Made by a program: the position numbers and the translations under genes. From NCBI GenBank assembly GCA_020746105.1, contig CM036619.1, forward strand, positions 69,739,635 to 69,803,634: a stretch of 64,000 nt of DNA, given 5' to 3'. Positions within the stretch are counted from its first letter, which is position 1. Each line of letters opens with the position of its first letter. The stretch comes from Trogon surrucura. Its lineage: Eukaryota > Chordata > Aves > Trogoniformes > Trogonidae. The notes under the pieces are model-generated. The model was given only the letters and a program-made list of their open reading frames with translations, was not told the origin of the DNA and did no database searches. Of the stretch, positions 26,127-37,830 are shown piece after piece.

Positions 26127-28179
26127 CTGTCTTCTACAATCCGCAGTCCCTGATTAAAAAAGTGTCATGGTTAGACTATTTCCCTTATTAAACAGAGTTC
26201 TTTGATGAAACACGAGTCTTACTGTCATTTTTAGGCTTGTATTATATTTGTTACATGTAGTTTTTAAATAACTATTATATAGCAGATGTAGTTTCAACAA
26301 CCGGTTTTTTGCAACTGCAATCTACTGTGGATCTTTCCATTGATCAGTGACCCACACACACCTTGCACCTGCGGGGTGCAGAATTACTATGTGGAGCTAT
26401 AAAAAAATGGTTACATTTTCATGACATAGCATCAATATTAAATACTCGGAGATTCTTACAGCAGGGAAAAGAAACAGAAGAGATTAAGATGTGTCTATCT
26501 CTGCAGCATTATTATCATTTTTTACTGCCTAAGTAACACAGTTTAAACATAGAGAAAATGTTGACATGCTACCAAGAAAATTATCAGGGAGTACAGAAAA
26601 CAGATACTCGCTGGGAAATACTATAATTACTCCTCTATGGAGTATTTTCAGTCTTCTCTTGATATAAAGTCCCTTTATGCAGTACAGACACTTCTCCACA
26701 TCTCTTCCCTCTGTGCATGTGTACATACAAGTGCACAGGCACGGATGCACGTGAACATACCCGTGTGGACAATTCCAGCTCCACTATTCCTAAACTTTCT
26801 GCAGTGAAAAACAATATACATGCAGATTAATCATTTCTCATTAGTGAATATTTATAATAAGCAGCCATTTTGCAAAAGTTCGAAGTTAACCCTTATCTCC
26901 ATGGTGCGATGACTGTGGGTCTATGATCTGCTTTCCTGGCCTGGGTACAATCAGGAGTGTGTCTGTAAATTGTCATTACAGAGGGCAAGGAAGAGCTGCT
27001 CAGAACGGAGCACCTCTGCTTAAAAAAAAAGTTAAAAAATTACTGATAGCGGCAATTCAGCTTCTACATATTTCTTAACACTTTCCTGCTGTTGAGTCAT
27101 GCTGCATTATAAAATCGCCTTGCAAATCAGAAAATCGCGATGGTTTAAACTCTTTCATTTTAAAACAACCTCTGTTGCTTGTAAACTACAGGCCAAATGC
27201 CAGGGTATTTGTTCACAGAATTGGATCGTACTGAGCATTAGCTGGCACTACTATCCACCCTTGGACTACTACCCACGAAAGCTGAAAACATGTTGTGACT
27301 GAGGTGTTCAGCACCTTGCAAAGCCATGTGGGTGTTCAAGTTGGCATGATTAGGCCAAAGAGACATTAAAAAAAAAAAAATTGGCCTGTAATCAGATAAC
27401 TGGTCAGGTACACAGCTGTACACAACACGGATGGTAGAGTGACATTCTGGTTCTATTGAATTCCATAGAAAAATGCTTACTGGCTTTAATAAGGAGAGAG
27501 TTAATCCCAGAACCTGAAATGTCTCCACAGACCAGTTAAATTTCAGTATAAAATGTCTAAATGTATGTTTTATCAAGCCACTTTTATGTTTCGCTGGCCC
27601 CTTTATCTTGTGTCAACCAAAAACTCATAATACCAATTTTGACTGAAGGCTGGCTTTAATTACAATTTCTTTTACAGGTCTCAACTGCTTTTTGTATCCT
27701 AGGAAATGAGAGCAATTCTTTCTATCATATTCAGAAAGAAAATGAAAAGGTTGGTAAACGTATAAGTAATTTTAACTGATTCATTGATCTGAATACTTTT
27801 AAAGTAATACAGTAAGTATTTCTGTCACACTTTGAAGTTAAGCTTGGAGCTCAGTTACATCCCTTAGGGTTATTTTATAGCCATTAAGAATGTGTACCTT
27901 TTATCTGGTGCCTTCAATTAATTGAATTTCAAAAATATTCTCAAATGTTTTTAGAAAATCATTTAGTTCCTGGAGGACATTCCTGTGTGATTTATTGTTA
28001 CAGTAATTAAAAGCAGTGAGTATTACACTGGTCACTGTTGGAACTCCTGTCTGCCTTTGGCTATGTTTTGGTTTAAGTTAAAACATATAGTGCACTTGAG
28101 AGACTTGTGAAGGGAGGCAAGAAAAGAATTAATTCTTTTCGGATTGCTTCAGAATTTTGGCACACTTAGAAATAACCTC

Positions 28180-28430
28180 TTAAAGTGATCACAGTGATAT
28201 TTACATGATAATTATATGCAAGCACAATTAAACGTCTATATTAAACAATTAAATAATGCTTTTCCTGCTATGGTAAATTATTCCTGACTACCCATATTAG
28301 TATTCTGTAGTTCTAATCAGTGCCATAAATAATTTTCAGTTTTACACATTCTGCTCTGAAGCAATTATTAAGAGCTCTCAGGAAGAGTTAAAACAGCTAA
28401 TGAAAATAATTAGCAGGAAAAAAATGATGG
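28180..28430. promoter_or_regulatory. AT-rich unique block with many homeodomain cores
   Basis: Rich in TAAT/ATTA cores (acaattaaac, acaattaaataatg, gcaattattaag, gctaatgaaaataattagc) without being a simple repeat. It could be a distal enhancer, but AT-rich DNA yields such cores by chance. Confidence 0.15.
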
Positions 28431-30624
28431 CTCATCCTGCATTGAAAGATAACCCTAGCTGAAAACTACAAATGCTGCTTTAATTGCATCTTTGTTTTCT
28501 GAGACGCACACGGTTCTCTCGTACAATCCGTTTTGTGCAAGCAGTGATCGCTCACGAGTAGCATTATACGGAACTACTCGCTCATGGGGAGACCACGGGG
28601 TCAGAGCCTCACGCCGCTTGTCTTTAGTTGTAGAATGTAGAGAAAGGAGCATATTTTCCTGCCTTGCTTTCCCCGAGCTCCACTCAGCAGCATTGCTCAC
28701 CTGGGCAAGGTCTGCAGGCTCGGGCTGCCCTGCCTGCTCAGGCCAAGCTGCAGTGAAGGAAGCAGAACTTGGTGCTACTGACTCACTCAGTGCTTTCTGC
28801 CTGCTCAGGCTCTTCATGTGGGGTGGAAATGGCGAAGCTTTTAAATTATGCTCTTTCCCTACTAAAAAATGGTTTTCTCTACCCATCTATATATCAAGTA
28901 CAATAAGACAGCCTAAGATCTTTTTCTAACCACATCAACGTGTTTTTCTAACACAGAATAAATACCTTCTCAAAATCACGGGTTCACAAACAGAATTACG
29001 GTAACATTTGCTTAGAAAATTATTGAAAAAAAATAACTATAAGGCCATATCTTTGCAGACTACAAAAGACCCACAAATGACCACACAGAATCTGAAAAAA
29101 AAAAATGCTGGGGTTGTTTTTTTTTTAGCTTAGGCACACATTTATGAATAAAAGCCTAGTTGTACGGATTCAGACCAATGCAGGTCAGTACCAGATAAAT
29201 ATTTCACATTTAAATGTACACACTGAAGTCATTGTTCAAAGTAATAACCTATCCTTTTAATAAACCATCCCTTTTACACTGAAATGCCTAAAGGTTTTCT
29301 AATGTGTATCAGTCTTTTGAACATCACATAATGAATTTAATGTGAGAAAAGGAAAAGAAATGTACCTGTATGGATCCCTGCACATTAAGATAAACCTTGC
29401 TGCTCTGAGGCTAGCATAAAACTTGGCACCCAAACCAGATGAGGACCAAAATAGTTCCAGTGAAAATCTGATTTCTGTCCATGTATTTACTACATTCTGA
29501 ACTGCATTGGCTTTTCTGTGAAATTATTTCAGTTACATAAATTATCTCAGAAGTTTCATAATTAAGCTAATGTGTTTCTAGGACCTTCATGGTGTGCATG
29601 AGTTACAAGACAAGCATTAGTATATTATTCCTTGGCTAGGTGTGATTTAGTAACCTCAACTGGAAAATAAAGGCCAGAAAAGGAAGAAATCAGGCTAGTG
29701 TTTTCTCTCATCCAATCTCTCAGAAAGTAGATCTTCAAAGAATAACCATGGTGCTGCAGGAGTTGACATTGGCAATTAAATAATATTCTCTTTCTGAATG
29801 GAAATACGTGGAGCTATCGCCAGTGCTGTTTGTCTAATGACATGGAAAATTAAAGTTTTTAACCACTTGGTATCATTTAATGATGCCTTTTCACAGCAGA
29901 GAGGGCATTGATCTAGTTATAGATATGGGAAAGAATGCCAAAGAATGCCAGCATAGACAGGACCAACACCCTTTCTACAGTGAAAAGAGCACCTTTTAAC
30001 AGTTTAAACATCAAAAATACTTGAAATCTTAACATTATTGGTCATTTGGGGGGGAAAAAAAAAAAAGAGGGAGAAAGAGAATCTATAACAATGACACAAA
30101 AAACATCAAGCAAAATCTACTAAGGCCCTTTTAGCCATGGACTCTGGCCTGTGATTTTGGGGGAGTGCTTCCCAAAACCTTTTGCTCTGGCTGCAAGCGC
30201 CTTCCCATATTTACTGGCGACCAGTGTTCCCTCAGTGGTTGTGTCCATCATGTTACTGTGGTTGACCTGCACACGTGTCTACTGGGATTTCAGCTCTGCT
30301 CCGTTTGGTCGCCCTCCTGCCTGGCTAAGCTGGTCTTTGTCAGAAAGCCACCACGCTTTCTGGTGCATAGGTGGAAGTGGCAATGGGTGGCAATTTCCAA
30401 AGCGTGCTGGTCGAATTGAGCAAATTGGAAAAGACGGGCTCAGGAGTCTGCTCCCTTCCTTTAACCATCACAGAAGTAATAAAAAACATTGATCTCGCAA
30501 AACCGAGGTTGTTCTGTTACAAAAGGTACCTATTAATGTACTGTTACTGGTGGCAGCTGTTACTATAAAAAAAATTATTCTGAACAATTCCTCCTGCTTC
30601 GTATAACATTTCAAGGCGGAGGGG

Positions 30625-31140
30625 GGAGGGACACAGCTGCATCCAGCGGGGCCCCGGACCCCCAAAACACATTTGGGCCGGCGTGGAGGTGTCACCTCCG
30701 GTGGGGAGGATGATGTCACCCCGCCCTGTACAACACGGGCTCGGGCGGGCTGGACGGGGAGAGGCGGAGGAGGGCTCCCCCGGCCCGGCGGCGGCCCCCC
30801 GGCCCCCCGGCCCCCCGCAGGCACGGCGCTTCCCCCGGGAGCCGCGGCCCCGCTCGGCGCTGGGGCGCTGGCAGCCGAGCAGCCGGGCTGGGAGGCAGCC
30901 CCGGGGGCAGGAGCCTGGGGGCAGCGCCGGCGGGACGGGCCTCCCCGAGGGAAGGACGGGAAAGCCCGGATCCGCAAGGGCCGACGGGTCGAGGGCAGCG
31001 CACACGCCTCCCGAGCTCTCTCGGGTGATTTGGGGAGGACGTGAGTGCGTCCGACGGGGTGGCTGGGGAGCGGAGCGATGCCCTCATTGCGAGCCACGTA
31101 CCTCTCGTCTTCGTCGGCAAGCAGGCCGGCCCTGGCGGGC
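30625..31140. promoter_or_regulatory. CpG island A, upstream of IRX4
   Basis: A GC-rich, CpG-dense stretch with long C/G runs (for example cccggcccggcggcggcccccc near 30777). It rises abruptly out of AT-rich DNA. Several long ORFs on both strands are explained by low stop-codon density. Together with island B it marks the likely IRX4 promoter domain, about 5.5-7 kb before the start codon. No TATA box or defined start site could be assigned. Confidence 0.6.
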
Positions 31141-31769
31141 AACCCAAGCATCCACGTCGCTGTGGGTTTGTTACTCTGCTTTAAAATGCAAAGGCTCGCT
31201 GCATGATTGGCTTTCTGTTTACAAGTGCAGATGGGGAAAAGGCTCACGTTTTCTTTCTCCGTGTGATTTCCCCGCCTTGGAAGCTGCAAGGGCAATCCGA
31301 GGAGGGAGAAAAGGGAAAGGGAAGAGGATTTCCCAGTTTCAACGTTCATCAGATTTACTCTGTCATTGCACTACAAGGTGCGGTGTGTGTCGAACATTAC
31401 GAGCACAGGTCCATGCAAATGACACAGGCATGAAAGAGCCCTGGCAAGGATAAATCTGTCGATGTACAGATGCTCTGTATTAACATTAGTGTTCAGCCTT
31501 GGTGGGAAGACACCGGATTAAAAAATCCCATTGTCACCCTACCTCTCCTGAACCTTTCTCCCCACACCTCTTTGTCTTCGCCTAATTAGGTAGAATATAA
31601 TATTCTCTTTTTCTCCTCCTCAGTCTTATTGAGACGTCTGCCCAGGCTCATGCCTTTAAACGGGAATGATATCGATCCCTCCTCCCCCTTCTGTCAATCC
31701 CGATTTGTCCCTTTTCCTGCTGAACAAACAATTAAGAAAAGAAAGTACAGGCTGCGCTGTCGAACTTAG

Positions 31770-32440
31770 CATAAGACGCCTCTCCACCCCCCCACCCCCC
31801 CCCCGGTACCCACTCCCTCCCCAGGAGGCTGCCTGGGCACTGCTGCCTGGGCACCCCCCTGGCGCCAGGGGATGAGAGAAGGTGAAGGGGGCTGCAAGCC
31901 ACGAAACGCCTTTAGGACCGGGGGCTCTCTGCCAGCTTGCCCAGCCTCGGGCCCGAGTAACTTCTCCACGGGAGAGAGCAGCGGCGGCGGCAACAGCTTG
32001 CGGCTGAGACCGGGCGGGACGGACGGACGGACGGGCGCAGGCAGACGGAGAAGATAAGCGAGAGGGAGCGCTCCTGCCCCGACCTGCCTGCGCCTGCCGC
32101 CGGCGTCTGTCCCCACCCCGCCGTTCCGTTGTCAGCCCCCTCCCCGCGGAGGAAGCCCCCGGTGCCCGGGCAGCCCCAGCGGGCCCCGACGGCGAGACCG
32201 CCCCCGGGGCGCTACCGGGAGCGCGTCCCCGGTGCCGGGAGCCGCTGCCCCCCCGCTCCCCTTCCGCCCCCACCCCGCGTCCGGGCGGTTCTGGGCCGCT
32301 CATCCCCCGGCGGCTCCGCGGCTCCGCCGCGCTGCCCGGGGCTATGAATAAAGCCAAGACCGGTGGGTGGACAGGTACAGGTGCCCATCTCCTGCGCGCA
32401 GGGCTGGGGCTGGCGTCCCAGCCCACCTCCTCAAACGGGA
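31770..32440. promoter_or_regulatory. CpG island B, candidate IRX4 promoter
   Basis: Dense CpG and GC, including ggacggacggacgggcgc at about 32019, and no TATA motif, as is usual for developmental-gene island promoters. It ends at a (GA)n tract (32461-32493). It lies upstream of the donor-like sites near 33104 and 33428, which could join to the acceptor at 37830. Promoter assignment is inference. Confidence 0.55.
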
Positions 32441-32456
32441 GAGAAACAAAGACGGC

Positions 32457-32460
<4 letters not shown>

Positions 32461-32493
<33 letters not shown>
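32461..32493 (+). repeat. (GA)n microsatellite
   Basis: Sixteen GA units at the downstream edge of CpG island B. GA tracts near promoters can bind GAGA-type or zinc-finger factors, but no function can be claimed. Confidence 0.95.
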
Positions 32494-32494
<1 letters not shown>

Positions 32495-32599
32495 CAGGGA
32501 GAGTTGCCTGTAAGTTTAGCGCCTTTCAGTCGTGACTCGCAGAGATAAATGATAGTTCGGAGGTGCGCGCAGTTAATCAACGCTACGGCTGCCTTACAG

Positions 32600-32770
32600 C
32601 GTGTGCAACCCGCAGATCATTAGGTTAAATGGAGGACATTCGTGTCCTTCCAGAATCAATGCAATTATTGTTGGCAACAAGGACAACAATTGGAGTGGCA
32701 GCACTAATTTTACTAACCTGCTATTAATTATGGTGTCCCCCACGCCCCAGACGGCGTTTATAACCCTCGG
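32600..32770. promoter_or_regulatory. Candidate conserved enhancer with paired SOX-type sites
   Basis: A unique, non-repetitive block immediately after the CpG island and GA tract. It contains ATTGTT (32667-32672) facing AACAAT (32685-32690), with AACAAG between them, and a TTAATTA homeodomain core near 32723-32731. It stays open in one frame on each strand without resembling any protein. The composition differs from its neighbours. Enhancer status is inference. Confidence 0.3.
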
Positions 32771-33096
32771 AAGCAAGCGGTGCTGGCTGCTTCTGTTTTA
32801 AAACGGGAAAAGTTGGAAGTGGAGTGCCTGGTCGTGTTGGAAAGTGTTAATCAGTAGGAAAGAGTGTGATCAGTGGAGCTATTCACTTGAACGTCACTCT
32901 GGTACAGGGGGTTAGTGAAGTGATTGTGGCGCCTGGGGACCGAAGGCACTGTACCGCTCCGCTCAGGTATTACACACTGAGAAATGTCTGCGTTAGTTCT
33001 CCGTAGCTCCTTGCAAAGTCAGCCGGCGCAGACGAGAGGAGAGAAGCTCTGCTATGGCACTGTCGTCGCTACGAGGTTTTAGCCGAAGCTTGGCGT

Positions 33097-33110
33097 GATC
33101 GCAGGTAAAA
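33097..33110 (+). promoter_or_regulatory. Candidate donor of a non-coding 5' exon (CAG|GTAAAA)
   Basis: GATCGCAG|GTAAAA, with the GT at 33105-33106, is a good 5' splice-site match located downstream of CpG island B and about 4.7 kb before the acceptor at 37830. A second good match, CTAAG|GTAAGG, has its GT at 33429-33430. Either could end the untranslated first exon of IRX4. Only transcript data can decide. Confidence 0.3.
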
Positions 33111-33138
33111 ATTTTCTCCTTGTTTTGGTGGTGATGCT

Positions 33139-33159
33139 TGTGTGTGTGTGTGTGTGTGT
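33139..33159 (+). repeat. (TG)n microsatellite
   Basis: About ten TG repeats just upstream of the poly-G tract. Confidence 0.95.
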
Positions 33160-33184
33160 TTGTGCGTGTCTCTCTCTATGAAAG

Positions 33185-33185
<1 letters not shown>

Positions 33186-33229
<44 letters not shown>
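33186..33229 (+). repeat. Poly-G tract, 44 bases
   Basis: Forty-four uninterrupted G, preceded by a (TG)n run at 33139-33159. It lies between CpG island B and the presumed 5' splice region of IRX4. The length as given may be unreliable, because sequencing and assembly handle such runs poorly. Confidence 0.95.
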
Positions 33230-33230
<1 letters not shown>

Positions 33231-33771
33231 GCTATGAGGTTCCCCCCGCCTTCAGAGCCTGCTTTAGTAGCAAGGCAGCTGAAAAAGAACTGCTGGAGGG
33301 AAGAGAAACTATCTGTGATGAGTCATTTGGCTTTGTGCAATCTTTACCTAGGACAGAGGGCAAATGTATTTTACCATGTGTTATTTCTTGGGAAGGGGGT
33401 GTGGATATGATATTCAGCGAGCGCTAAGGTAAGGTATCGAGTCAAACTTTCTGGATTTTAAGGCAAACTTTTAAAAGGCATAGAACGTGACCTTGCAAGT
33501 AGGAAAGTTTTATCTTCGCAGGGAAGTATGCTCAAGCTGTCCGCTGCCAGAGAGCTCAAAGGCGGTGGCGTTTGAGTGCGTCTGATTCTGCGGCACTGGG
33601 GGTGCAGGATCTGGAAAGAGAAACTTGTGTAATCTCTGCTTTCCTAGCGAAAGCTTAGTTGCGATGCTCTGCACCGAGCAGGTAAATGTGGATGCGGTGT
33701 AGGGTCCATCTAGCCCTACAGCAGCTGCCCAGGTTGCAGCGTTTGCGTCTCTTGCTGAAAAGTTTTGTGTA

Positions 33772-33815
<44 letters not shown>
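33772..33815 (+). repeat. Compound (TG)n(GA)n microsatellite
   Basis: A run of TG repeats (33772-33795) passes directly into GA repeats (33795-33815). Confidence 0.95.
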
Positions 33816-35158
33816 CGTGTATTAGCTCTAGTTCTTAAGTACGAAAAGTTAATAAATACAGAGAACAGAATGAGCATGTGAGGCCTTTCTGCTTTAATCT
33901 AGATTGTTTCCCAAGAGGATTGAAGACTTACAAAATGAAAGCATTCAGATGGATAGCTTTGAACAACTGATTTTACGTGTAGTTGTAATCTGAGTAAATT
34001 AATTAGCTGCGCCTTCTTATGCAACTGTTATGTTTGTCATCCTAGCTCCACTGATCACAAGCGACCGCATAGGTTTGTGCAGGTCGGCAGCGTCAGCTTG
34101 CTATCCCTCGATTCAGAGTGCACGAGTGCAATTACACCTCAGACGAGCTCAGGACAAAAAAAAAAAATCGTATTTACTGTCGATAGCGACTTTATGGAAG
34201 CTAATCTACTTGAAAATGTTGTAGGCTGCCCTCGGTTCCATGTCAGATCCCAAATGGGCAACATGTAGAGCTTCACAGCGTTTGTCAGGCGGTGTCAAGG
34301 TTGCTTTAAATCTGTAACGTGAAAACAAAGCAAAGTCGACTGAAAGAGCTCGCTGAAGTCTGTTTAGCTCATAAGCAAATTCCGTCTCTGAATTATTTCC
34401 AGGAATGGCAATAACCCCTCCAAAAGAGGAGGCAATGAAAATGCAGATAGTAAAATTGTAGCTGCATTAACTGCCTCTAGATCATGTCCCTGAAGACGTC
34501 TATCAAAGCGTTAGTCCTGAAGAGGTTCTCTGTTTTACCTGCTGTGGCCTGTTCCAGCATCACAGCTTTTCCTTCTCACTTCATGCTTTTATGATAAAAC
34601 TCCTATGAACGTTGGCTCCAGGCTCTCGGAGAAGAAACACATAGCCCTCGGAGATAGACTTGGTTGGGCTTTGGCCGTAAAATACCTGCTCGCCTGGGTG
34701 TGCAGGCTGACTCTTACAAGAGGGGAACTCTCCGGCGTTTCCTATCGATCGTGATGGGTTTTACTTGCTCAAACTTTGGAGAAAGCAGCGTGTGTTTCTC
34801 TTTCTCGAAAGCTGTTAACTTCTTTGTACAGGAAAGGGGCTTTGACAAGGATCAATTTTTATTGCAGAGCAAAGTCTTGCATTTTCCAAATGCTTAAGGA
34901 TATAGCCCACAGCATTAAGCGTCTTTGCTTGGATTTGAACAGTGTTACGTTGTTTATGTGCAAGAACCACAAAGGTTATTTTAAATCATTGTGAGGCTTA
35001 TTGCATGTTTGTGCTCTGGCACCAAAAATTCAAGATGAAATATGATTGTGTTGAGTTTCTTATCAACAAAGCGGTATTATTTGTAGATTATAAGTGAAAC
35101 AAGACATAAACGCTAGAGGAAGATGTAATGTCAGCTTTCAGCGTTTACGATTATTAAG

Positions 35159-35226
35159 TTTTTTGGTTGTTTGGTTTGGGTTTTTTTGGTTGGTTGGTTT
35201 GGTGCTGAGGGTTTTTTTGTTGTTTT
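35159..35226 (+). repeat. (GGTT/GGTTT)n simple repeat
   Basis: ttttttggttgtttggtttggg and further ggttggttggttt units in a T/G-only stretch. Confidence 0.85.
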
Positions 35227-36279
35227 AATGACTGCTTTCTAGGGAATACAGATTGGAACTAGCACAAAGCTGACCAGGGGTAAAGCAGTAGAGCAAGCAG
35301 ACTGCAAAGAAAAATGACAAATAATTATCATGATTAATACAGGAAAGTTCAGTGAGAAAATGGGCACCAGAGTATTTGCATGGTACAGTGAAAGACAACT
35401 GTGATATATAAATAGACAAGGACTATAAATATTGAATTTCACCTTGTATTTTAAACTTTAATAGACTCATCTAAATATCAAAACCTGTAGTGTTCTGTGG
35501 GCCACTGCGGAGTTGACATCTGCAGTATTATCAAAAGAGGGGAGAAAAAAAGAAAAGAAAAGGAAAAAAAAAAACCACAAGAGCAGGACATCTCCCAAAC
35601 TGTAGCCTGGAAAACTGTGAGGACTTCTCCAGGCAGTTCTCTACCTCTCCCAGCTAATTATAGTGCTTCACACCGAGTCGCTCTTGAGATAAGTGCAACT
35701 GTTCTCTTCCCTAGCACGGGTGAGTTATACTCCAGGGCTTAAATAAACAACCCCCGGCGCAATCAGCGCGGGAGGCAGAGCGAGCAGCACCAAACTCTGC
35801 GCCCAGACCGTTGTGTAAACACCGGGTGTCTTTTCTTCCCAAACAATGCAATAGCCCCTCAGCACGCCGCGCAGAAGGAAGCTGCTCGTAGATGGTACCT
35901 AGAAGTATCACTCTATCCTAGCAGCACCGGGGTAGCAGGGGGGATAAAGGAGCGTTTCACTACCAGAAACCCAATGGCTAAATTATTAATGTTTCCAGAA
36001 AGAAGAAGGTATTAGTGTTGTAGGTGAGGAAAGAAAAAGGGCTTTCTCCCCCGCCCCGCCTCCCCCAAATCAATACAGAATTCAGAACCGATTATTAGTG
36101 TCATTTGATTCCTTTTCTTTATACGTTTCTCCCGGCTACAGATACTGAGCTGTCAGGATAATTTGCATGTACTGTATCTGATATCTTTTATTTGCAAACA
36201 CTCTAAAGCGCCGTAAAACGCCTCTCCTTGTAGTCTAACTCAATCCGAGAACTAGTATTTTCATCTGTAAATTAAAGCA

Positions 36280-36440
36280 ATTACGCAGCAGATATTATAT
36301 TATATGTACTGTGGTCTCCAGATAGTCATCAATCACCCTCAATCGAGCTGTCAGTGTGGGCAGATTCGTTTCTGGGAGGCAGTCTTCCAGCTGGGGAGAA
36401 GAAGAGAACATCATCATTAATTAGAGTGTGACCCTGGGGC
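36280..36440. promoter_or_regulatory. Candidate regulatory element with TALE/HOX-type motifs
   Basis: Includes ATCAATCA-type sequence (gtcatcaatcaccctcaatc, from about 36327), ctgtcagtg (a TGTCA MEIS-type core) and a cattaattag homeodomain core near 36415. Non-repetitive and about 1.5 kb before the first coding exon. Function inferred from motif clustering only. Confidence 0.25.
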
Positions 36441-36705
36441 TATTCACATGTCTGAACCCAGGAATCTCTCTGAGCAAGTCTGCACACCACGGAGCAGCCT
36501 TCAACCGCAACCAAGCAGCCGGGCTTCAGCCTCGGGAGCTAACTCCTCCGCTTCCTCCGAGCCCTGCTCTCCCGTCGCGGGAAGACGCTGGGGTTGTCGA
36601 TCGGCGGCCCCAGCATCTCCCCACGACGGACGCTGCCTCCGGGAGGCAGCACGGAGCCTGCCCCTTTCAGAGGGAGATGCTGCCCGCTTGCTGGGGCGGG
36701 GAGGA

Positions 36706-36726
36706 GGGGGGGGGGGGGGGGGGGGG
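36706..36726 (+). repeat. Poly-G tract, 21 bases, in a GC-rich patch
   Basis: Uninterrupted G run followed by C and seven more G. It sits in a GC-rich patch (about 36500-36860) about 1.1 kb before the first coding exon. Confidence 0.95.
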
Positions 36727-36989
36727 CGGGGGGGTCCCAGGCCCCAGAGACTGAAGGCAGCGGTGAGGTGGGTTGAGAAGAAGGGGGGATGATGGAGATG
36801 AGCCTCCGGTAGAGGATGCGGCCCCTCCGCTCCGGCGAGAGGCTGGTTCTTCCAGCGTTGGGATGAAAGTCGGTTTAACGTGGAAAAGTCATGTCCTTTC
36901 AATCATTCGCTCCCCGGAATACGCTCATAGGGTTTTCTACCTGTAATCACACGTCTGGAATAAAAGCCGAAAAGGAGAGCAGGATTGCA

Positions 36990-37175
36990 TGTCATGTGCT
37001 TTATTGTCAGCGTTAGCGCTAATTTTAACTGTTGATTAAATCTTAAATGAAGACTCAGTCGTGTGTCCCTTCATATGTCTTGTTTGTAATTGAGACTAAT
37101 TATTACTGTGGGGTGGGAAGAAGCAGCTGCTCATTAATTAATTTCTAATTAAAAGTGCTTACCAGCCCTTCAGTG
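36990..37175. promoter_or_regulatory. Candidate regulatory element dense in TAAT cores
   Basis: Contains many homeodomain cores (gctaattttaac, gtaattgag, actaattatta, cattaattaatt, ctaattaaaag) and a CAGCTG E-box at about 37124, in about 190 unique bases some 700 bp before the first coding exon. Clustering of ATTA cores suits a homeobox locus that may auto- or cross-regulate. No alignment was possible. Confidence 0.3.
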
Positions 37176-37830
37176 ACTAAGGAGAGTGGGGGAAAATCTT
37201 AGCTGATACAACATTGATCCTTCAGATTAAAACCATTCATTTCCTTCTCTTCCCCGCAGAAATATATAGAAATGTTGCAAGTAGGCGCAGCAGCTGCTGG
37301 AGAGCTTTGCAAACTTTCGCTCCTCTTAGGCAGACTGAGGGGGATGCGGGAAGAGTCTATTTTCCACGCCAGGGGAAAGGGTCCCGAAAACGAATGTTAA
37401 ATTTATGAGCAGGTTAATTTGAATAGGTTTTACCTGACGTCAGAGGTTCGGCTCTTTCAAAACAACGTGCTTCTGAACTGATGTATTTGTATCACTTTTC
37501 TTCCCCCTCCCCCGCCCCCCTTTATTTTTCCGTGGGTGCAAAGCATGTATTTCTGGCTTCACGTTCGCCAGCCTCGGAGCCCACACGTAACAATTATTTC
37601 TGTTTCGTAGCTGTAAATGGGAAGGGACTAAAAACATTATATATAATATTTTTTTTTTCCTTTGGTAAAAAAAAAAAAGGAAAGTTTAAGATTTCATGTA
37701 AATAAATTAAATGTGGTTTTCTACTTCGTCCTATAAGCATCTAGGGACCTGTGGTTACCAATCAATTGGTACAACAGAGCAGAGCCAGACTGCAATAGCG
37801 TGCAGATCAGACGTCTCGCCTTGTTTCTAG

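Larger units (their letters stand above)
17081..30624. other. AT-rich intergenic desert upstream of the IRX4 CpG domain
   Basis: About 13.5 kb without a supportable gene. It holds the hairpins at 22240 and 26091, the palindrome at 25951, the G-rich tract at 25708, simple repeats at 21564 and 25375, a GC-richer patch at 24600-25260, a small CpG-bearing patch at 28480-28830 and a motif-rich block at 28180-28430. None of the ORFs resembles a known protein. Confidence 0.5.
32494..37830. other. Region between CpG island B and first IRX4 coding exon
   Basis: Probably the 5' untranslated exon plus a long first intron of IRX4. It contains the SOX-pair block, G and TG/GA runs, TAAT-rich blocks and a GC-rich patch near 36500-36860. 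No coding exon is recognised. AT-rich unique stretches dominate. Confidence 0.5.

Noticed and set aside
30468-31349. 293-codon minus-strand ORF, with overlapping + strand ORFs of 123 and 256 codons, in CpG island A
   Set aside because: Low stop density in GC-rich DNA opens several frames at once. No domain, codon bias or splice structure favours any of them.
31656-32426. 256-codon minus-strand ORF in CpG island B
   Set aside because: Same reason: Pro/Arg/Gly/Ser-rich compositional product, with competing frames open on both strands.
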